Of a stretch of 12,458 nucleotides of DNA, positions 11,697-12,458 are shown piece after piece. Below the pieces are notes generated by a model. It ran no database searches, was not told the DNA's origin, and saw only the letters and a list, made by a program, of their open reading frames with translations. This DNA is from Pseudonocardia sp. (GTDB lineage Bacteria > Actinomycetota > Actinomycetes > Mycobacteriales > Pseudonocardiaceae): positions 1 through 12,458 of the forward strand of contig JASLAP010000671.1 of assembly GCA_030147065.1 (NCBI GenBank), in the 5' to 3' direction. A program made the translations under genes and the position numbers. Every line of letters starts with the position of its first letter. Positions within the stretch are counted from its first letter, which is position 1.

Positions 11697-12458
11697 CGTT
11701 CAACGTGAGCCAGCACGAGGTGTCCGATGTTTCACGTGGAACACCGGGGTGGACGCCGATCGCCGAGGAGGCCGAACGGGCCGCCCGGGTGCTGCACCCG
11801 GACCGGCACTCGATGCCGCGACCCACGCACCGGCGGATCCTGACCGTCGCCAACCAGAAGGGCGGGGTCGGCAAGACCACCAGCACGGTGAACCTGGCCG
11901 CCGCCCTGGCGATGCACGGGGTGCGCGTGCTGGTGATCGACCTCGACCCGCAGGGCAACGCCAGCACCGCGCTCGGCGTCGAGCACCGGCTCGGCACCCC
12001 GTCGGTGTACGAGGTGCTGCTCGGTGACATCCGGCTGGCCGAGGCGGCGGTGCCGAGCAGCGCCTCGCCGAACCTGCTGTGCGTGCCGGCCACCATCGAC
12101 CTGGCCGGCGCCGAGATCGAGCTCGTCACCATGGTGGCCCGGGAGAACCGGCTCAAGCAGGCGCTGTCCCCGGAGGCGCTCGACGAGGTCGGGGTGGACT
12201 ACGTCTTCATCGACTGCCCGCCCTCGCTCGGCCTGCTCACGGTCAACGCGTTCGTCGCCGCCAAGGAGGTGCTGATCCCGATCCAGTGCGAGTACTACGC
12301 GCTGGAGGGTCTCTCGCAGCTCCTCCGGAACGTGGAACTCATCAAGGGTCACCTCAACCCGAGGCTTCGGGTCTCCACGATCCTTCTGACGATGTACGAC
12401 GGCCGGACCCGGCTCTCCTCGCAGGTGGCCGACGAGGTGCGGGCGCACTTCCCGTCCG
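11693..12458 (+). CDS. parA: Chromosome-partitioning ATPase ParA (runs off the right edge)
   Basis: A deviant-Walker P-loop ATPase that moves ParB-parS complexes to segregate replicated origins. The first 255 residues are present, with the last codon cut. The deviant Walker A is KGGVGKTT (56-63, signature lysine Lys56), followed by DLDPQGNAS (83-91), DLAGAEIELVTMVARENRL (136-154), FIDCPPSLGLLTVNA (172-186), PIQCEYYALEGLSQLLRNVE (196-215) and LTMYDGRTRLSSQVADEV (232-249), all close to mycobacterial ParA. A 48-residue N-terminal extension precedes the P-loop domain. The start is GTG at 11693-11695 with AGGAG (11679-11683) 9 nt upstream, overlapping the rsmG stop. A parS site falls in codons 12-17, reading through as DVSRGT. 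parB is expected beyond the right edge. Confidence 0.95.
   Translation, partial: MTFNVSQHEVSDVSRGTPGWTPIAEEAERAARVLHPDRHSMPRPTHRRILTVANQKGGVGKTTSTVNLAAALAMHGVRVLVIDLDPQGNASTALGVEHRLGTPSVYEVLLGDIRLAEAAVPSSASPNLLCVPATIDLAGAEIELVTMVARENRLKQALSPEALDEVGVDYVFIDCPPSLGLLTVNAFVAAKEVLIPIQCEYYALEGLSQLLRNVELIKGHLNPRLRVSTILLTMYDGRTRLSSQVADEVRAHFPS
11728..11743. promoter_or_regulatory. parS: parS centromere site
   Basis: TGTTTCACGTGGAACA; its complement TGTTCCACGTGAAACA is the classic Bacillus-type parS sequence, and the CACGTG core with both arms is intact. ParB binds such sites and spreads to build the partition complex. It lies inside the parA coding sequence, as mycobacterial parA genes also appear to do (they encode NVSRET at the matching place). 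More copies are to be expected nearby outside the window. Confidence 0.93.

Noticed and set aside
1..12458. tRNA or rRNA genes, CRISPR arrays, insertion sequences, phage or transfer genes
   Set aside because: None seen: no regular spaced repeats, no transposase or integrase motifs and no cloverleaf sequences. All genes belong to the conserved origin neighbourhood.

Overview
This is the replication-origin region of a high-GC actinobacterial chromosome. The order gyrB, DUF721 gene, recF, gnd, dnaN, oriC, dnaA on the minus strand, followed by rpmH, rnpA, yidD, yidC, jag, rsmG, parA on the plus strand, is the standard actinobacterial origin neighbourhood. The protein details (DnaN ending in MPVRLPG, DUF721 protein ending in RGPRDTYG, RecF with an SHGESW signature, a gnd gene between dnaN and recF) point to Mycobacteriales or Pseudonocardiales. 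A Pseudonocardia-like genome is my best guess, not a proven assignment. Eleven of the thirteen genes appear to start with GTG; only dnaN and recF start with ATG.

Layout. 1-1259: N-terminal two thirds of gyrB, running off the left edge. 1260-1539: gyrB leader with a good -10 (TATGAT) and a palindrome. 1540-2184: DUF721 gene. 2209-3363: recF. 3377-4336: gnd. 4407-5579: dnaN. 5580-6325: oriC, with a relatively AT-rich hairpin-forming segment near dnaN, several DnaA boxes, and strong palindromes toward dnaA. 6326-7960: dnaA. 7961-8396: divergent dnaA/rpmH control region with a perfect DnaA box. 8397-11696: rpmH, rnpA, yidD, yidC, jag, rsmG, mostly overlapping or tightly spaced. 11693-12458: parA, cut by the right edge, with a parS centromere site inside its first codons.

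How the genes work together. DnaA opens oriC; DnaN is the sliding clamp; RecF loads RecA at gaps; gyrase removes supercoils; ParA and parS segregate the new origins. The plus-strand block makes ribosomal protein L34, the RNase P protein, the membrane insertase YidC with its partner YidD, the RNA-binding protein Jag/KhpB and the 16S rRNA methyltransferase RsmG. All genes left of oriC are read away from the origin, as are those from rpmH rightwards; dnaA is read toward oriC.

The most unusual observation is a second compact cluster of DnaA boxes (about 2052-2197) across the start of the DUF721 gene, 3.4-4 kb from oriC. It holds one perfect TTATCCACA, one perfect TTGTCCACA, and a two-box module (GTATCCACA, 3 nt, TTGTCCCCA) that recurs with identical spacing inside oriC. 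Other points of note are a DnaA-trio-like run next to the unwinding segment, a perfect 15-bp inverted repeat inside the first codons of rsmG, and a Pro/Ala/Glu-rich insertion just before the last strand of DnaN.
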